From NCBI GenBank assembly GCA_905234305.1, contig CAJOHT010000088.1, forward strand, positions 1-7,067: DNA of 7,067 bases, in the 5' to 3' direction. Position 1 is the stretch's first letter. Every line of letters begins with the position of its first letter. This DNA is from an uncultured Ruminococcus sp. Its GTDB lineage: Bacteria > Bacillota > Clostridia > Oscillospirales > Acutalibacteraceae. Made by a program: the position numbers and the translations under genes. Positions 6,007 to 7,067 of this stretch are shown here, in pieces. The notes under the pieces are model-generated. The model was not told where the DNA came from, did not search any database, and saw nothing but the letters and a program-made list of their open reading frames with translations.

Positions 6007-6131
6007 TACTTTTATTTAAAAAAATTAATAAAATTTTAAAAATTTTTTGATTTTGTGAAATTTATTCGACATTTTCGCGTTGCAATATTGTTAATATTTG
6101 TTAAATCTTACTAAATCTTTGATTTTTGACG

Positions 6132-6163
6132 AAAAACGCCTCCCGAAATCGCTCTCGGGAGGC
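6132..6163 (-). terminator. Intrinsic terminator of the surface-protein gene
   Basis: GCCTCCCGA (6138-6146) and TCGGGAGGC (6155-6163) form a 9-bp perfect stem with an 8-nt loop. On the minus strand it is followed by G and five Ts (6132-6136). It lies 33 nt after the stop codon at 6197-6199 and separates this gene from the small-peptide unit. Confidence 0.9.
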
Positions 6164-6196
6164 TACATTGGGGAAAAATATATAGAAAATGAGTTG

Positions 6197-7067
6197 TTAT
6201 TTAATTCGGATCGTCACTGTTTTGCTTAAAATTTTACCCGCATATTCTTTATTGCCCGAAACGTTGATTTTCAGTTTTATCTTATAAACCCCGAGCTTAT
6301 ACTTGCCCTTACTTACTGTCACAGCTCCCGTAAGCGGGTCAACCTTAGTTTTGCTGAAAATTTTAGCTGTCGTACCTTTTTTTACTTTAACAATTTTTAT
6401 ACTGCCTTTGGCATTTTTTATAGTAAGCGGCTTTATAATCTGCTTACCTTTTTTTAGCTTAGCGGCTTTTATGGTTTTTGTTTTAACCGTAACCTTAACC
6501 GGATTCAACTTTTCTTTTTTATCGGACTTATTAATATTGGGTTCGGTAGGTGTTGTATTTTTAGTCGGACAAACTGTATGAGTAGCTAATTCTTCGCCTG
6601 ATTTAATTTCGTCAACCTTTATTTCTTTTACAAAAGTCTTAACCGCTTCGGCTATCTTCTTTAAATCGTCATCGCTTATAACCGACTTCTCATAAGCGTC
6701 TTTAAGAGTATAGGCATTCCTGCCGTTTACAATATACAGCCCCAGTTCATATTTACCGACCTGATTAGGATTCTCAAACCTGTAATTTCCGATTTCGTCG
6801 ACAAAATTCGCGGGGCTCACCACATTGTTTTGCGCGTAAACAGCGTAAGAGTCGCCGACCTTTTCAAAAATATTATAACGGTCGTGCTTACCGAACTCTC
6901 TCCAGATAGTGTCGATACAATTCTCGCCGACTTCGCCGTAACCGTATTTTCCGTTTTCGCTGATTACGATATCTAAATACATACTCGTCAAATGGGAAAT
7001 GCTCTCAATCGCCTTGTCCACGTCGTATTCCATATAGGGCAGGCTGGACCCTGCCAGCACCGAGGCG
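6197..7067 (-). CDS. C-terminal part of a secreted or surface protein with lysine-rich Ig-like domain
   Basis: The frame is open to the window edge (…ASVLAGSSLPYMEYD…), so the true start lies outside. The GTG at 7058-7060 has no ribosome site visible in the 7 bases left and is not a convincing start. About 290 residues are visible. The first 150 or so are a mixed, Tyr/Asn-rich segment that I cannot assign. It includes YTLKDAYEKSVISDDDLKKIA, the style of helical tail seen in secreted proteins of this group. A Thr/Pro/Lys-rich linker follows (about residues 165-190), then a domain of about 100 residues rich in Lys, Val and Thr ending TVTIRIK. That last domain matches the lysine-rich Ig-like repeats common at the C terminus of clostridial secreted proteins. 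There is no LPxTG motif. The enzyme or adhesin part, if any, would be upstream. Confidence 0.85.
   Translation of the reverse strand, partial: ASVLAGSSLPYMEYDVDKAIESISHLTSMYLDIVISENGKYGYGEVGENCIDTIWREFGKHDRYNIFEKVGDSYAVYAQNNVVSPANFVDEIGNYRFENPNQVGKYELGLYIVNGRNAYTLKDAYEKSVISDDDLKKIAEAVKTFVKEIKVDEIKSGEELATHTVCPTKNTTPTEPNINKSDKKEKLNPVKVTVKTKTIKAAKLKKGKQIIKPLTIKNAKGSIKIVKVKKGTTAKIFSKTKVDPLTGAVTVSKGKYKLGVYKIKLKINVSGNKEYAGKILSKTVTIRIK

Noticed and set aside
6197..7060. Complete 287-residue protein starting at the GTG at 7058-7060
   Set aside because: The frame stays open to the window edge with no visible ribosome site, and the visible part starts mid-domain, so it is treated as truncated.

Overview
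The window reads as a low-to-moderate GC Firmicute of class Clostridia, probably Ruminococcus-like. This rests on strong Shine-Dalgarno sites, consensus sigma-A promoters, an AT-rich intergenic region, and a lysine-rich Ig-like C-terminal domain typical of secreted proteins in that group. It is inferred from style, not from a database match. Every gene I can support lies on the minus strand, so the window is described right to left along transcription.

Right edge (7067-6132): the 3' part of a large secreted or surface protein ends in a lysine-rich Ig-like domain and is followed by a clean intrinsic terminator.

Middle (6060-5572): a compact transcription unit with no recognisable large gene. 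It has a near-perfect promoter (TTGACA, 17 nt, TATAAT) behind an A/T-rich tract, a perfect AAGGAGG ribosome site, and a 20-codon ORF. Then come four degenerate tandem repeats about 56-66 bp apart. Each repeat has a Shine-Dalgarno core, 8-9 nt, and a start codon followed almost at once by a stop (M-I-stop, M-F-stop, M-I-C-L-stop, GTG-stop). The unit closes with a 22-bp perfect GC-rich palindrome. I do not recognise this arrangement and consider it the most interesting part of the window.

Spacer (5571-5249): non-coding, with an interspersed-repeat-like block and short tandem repeats.

Potassium-uptake operon (5248-1483): a good promoter drives trkA, a 4-helix membrane protein of unknown function overlapping trkA by one base, trkH, and a small DUF5658-like membrane protein. 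The 5' end of trkA is broken. The strong ribosome site and the family's first residues MKIIVVGCG are present, but about 25 nt are missing, so this start is out of frame with the rest of the gene. TrkA (cytosolic RCK gating subunit) and TrkH (membrane pore) would normally form a K+ uptake system. A hairpin between trkH and the DUF5658-like gene looks like a terminator and also contains that gene's ribosome site.

Left edge (1400-1): an ABC-F ATPase (ribosome-associated, no membrane domain) starts 82 nt beyond the DUF5658-like gene and runs off the window within its second Walker B motif.
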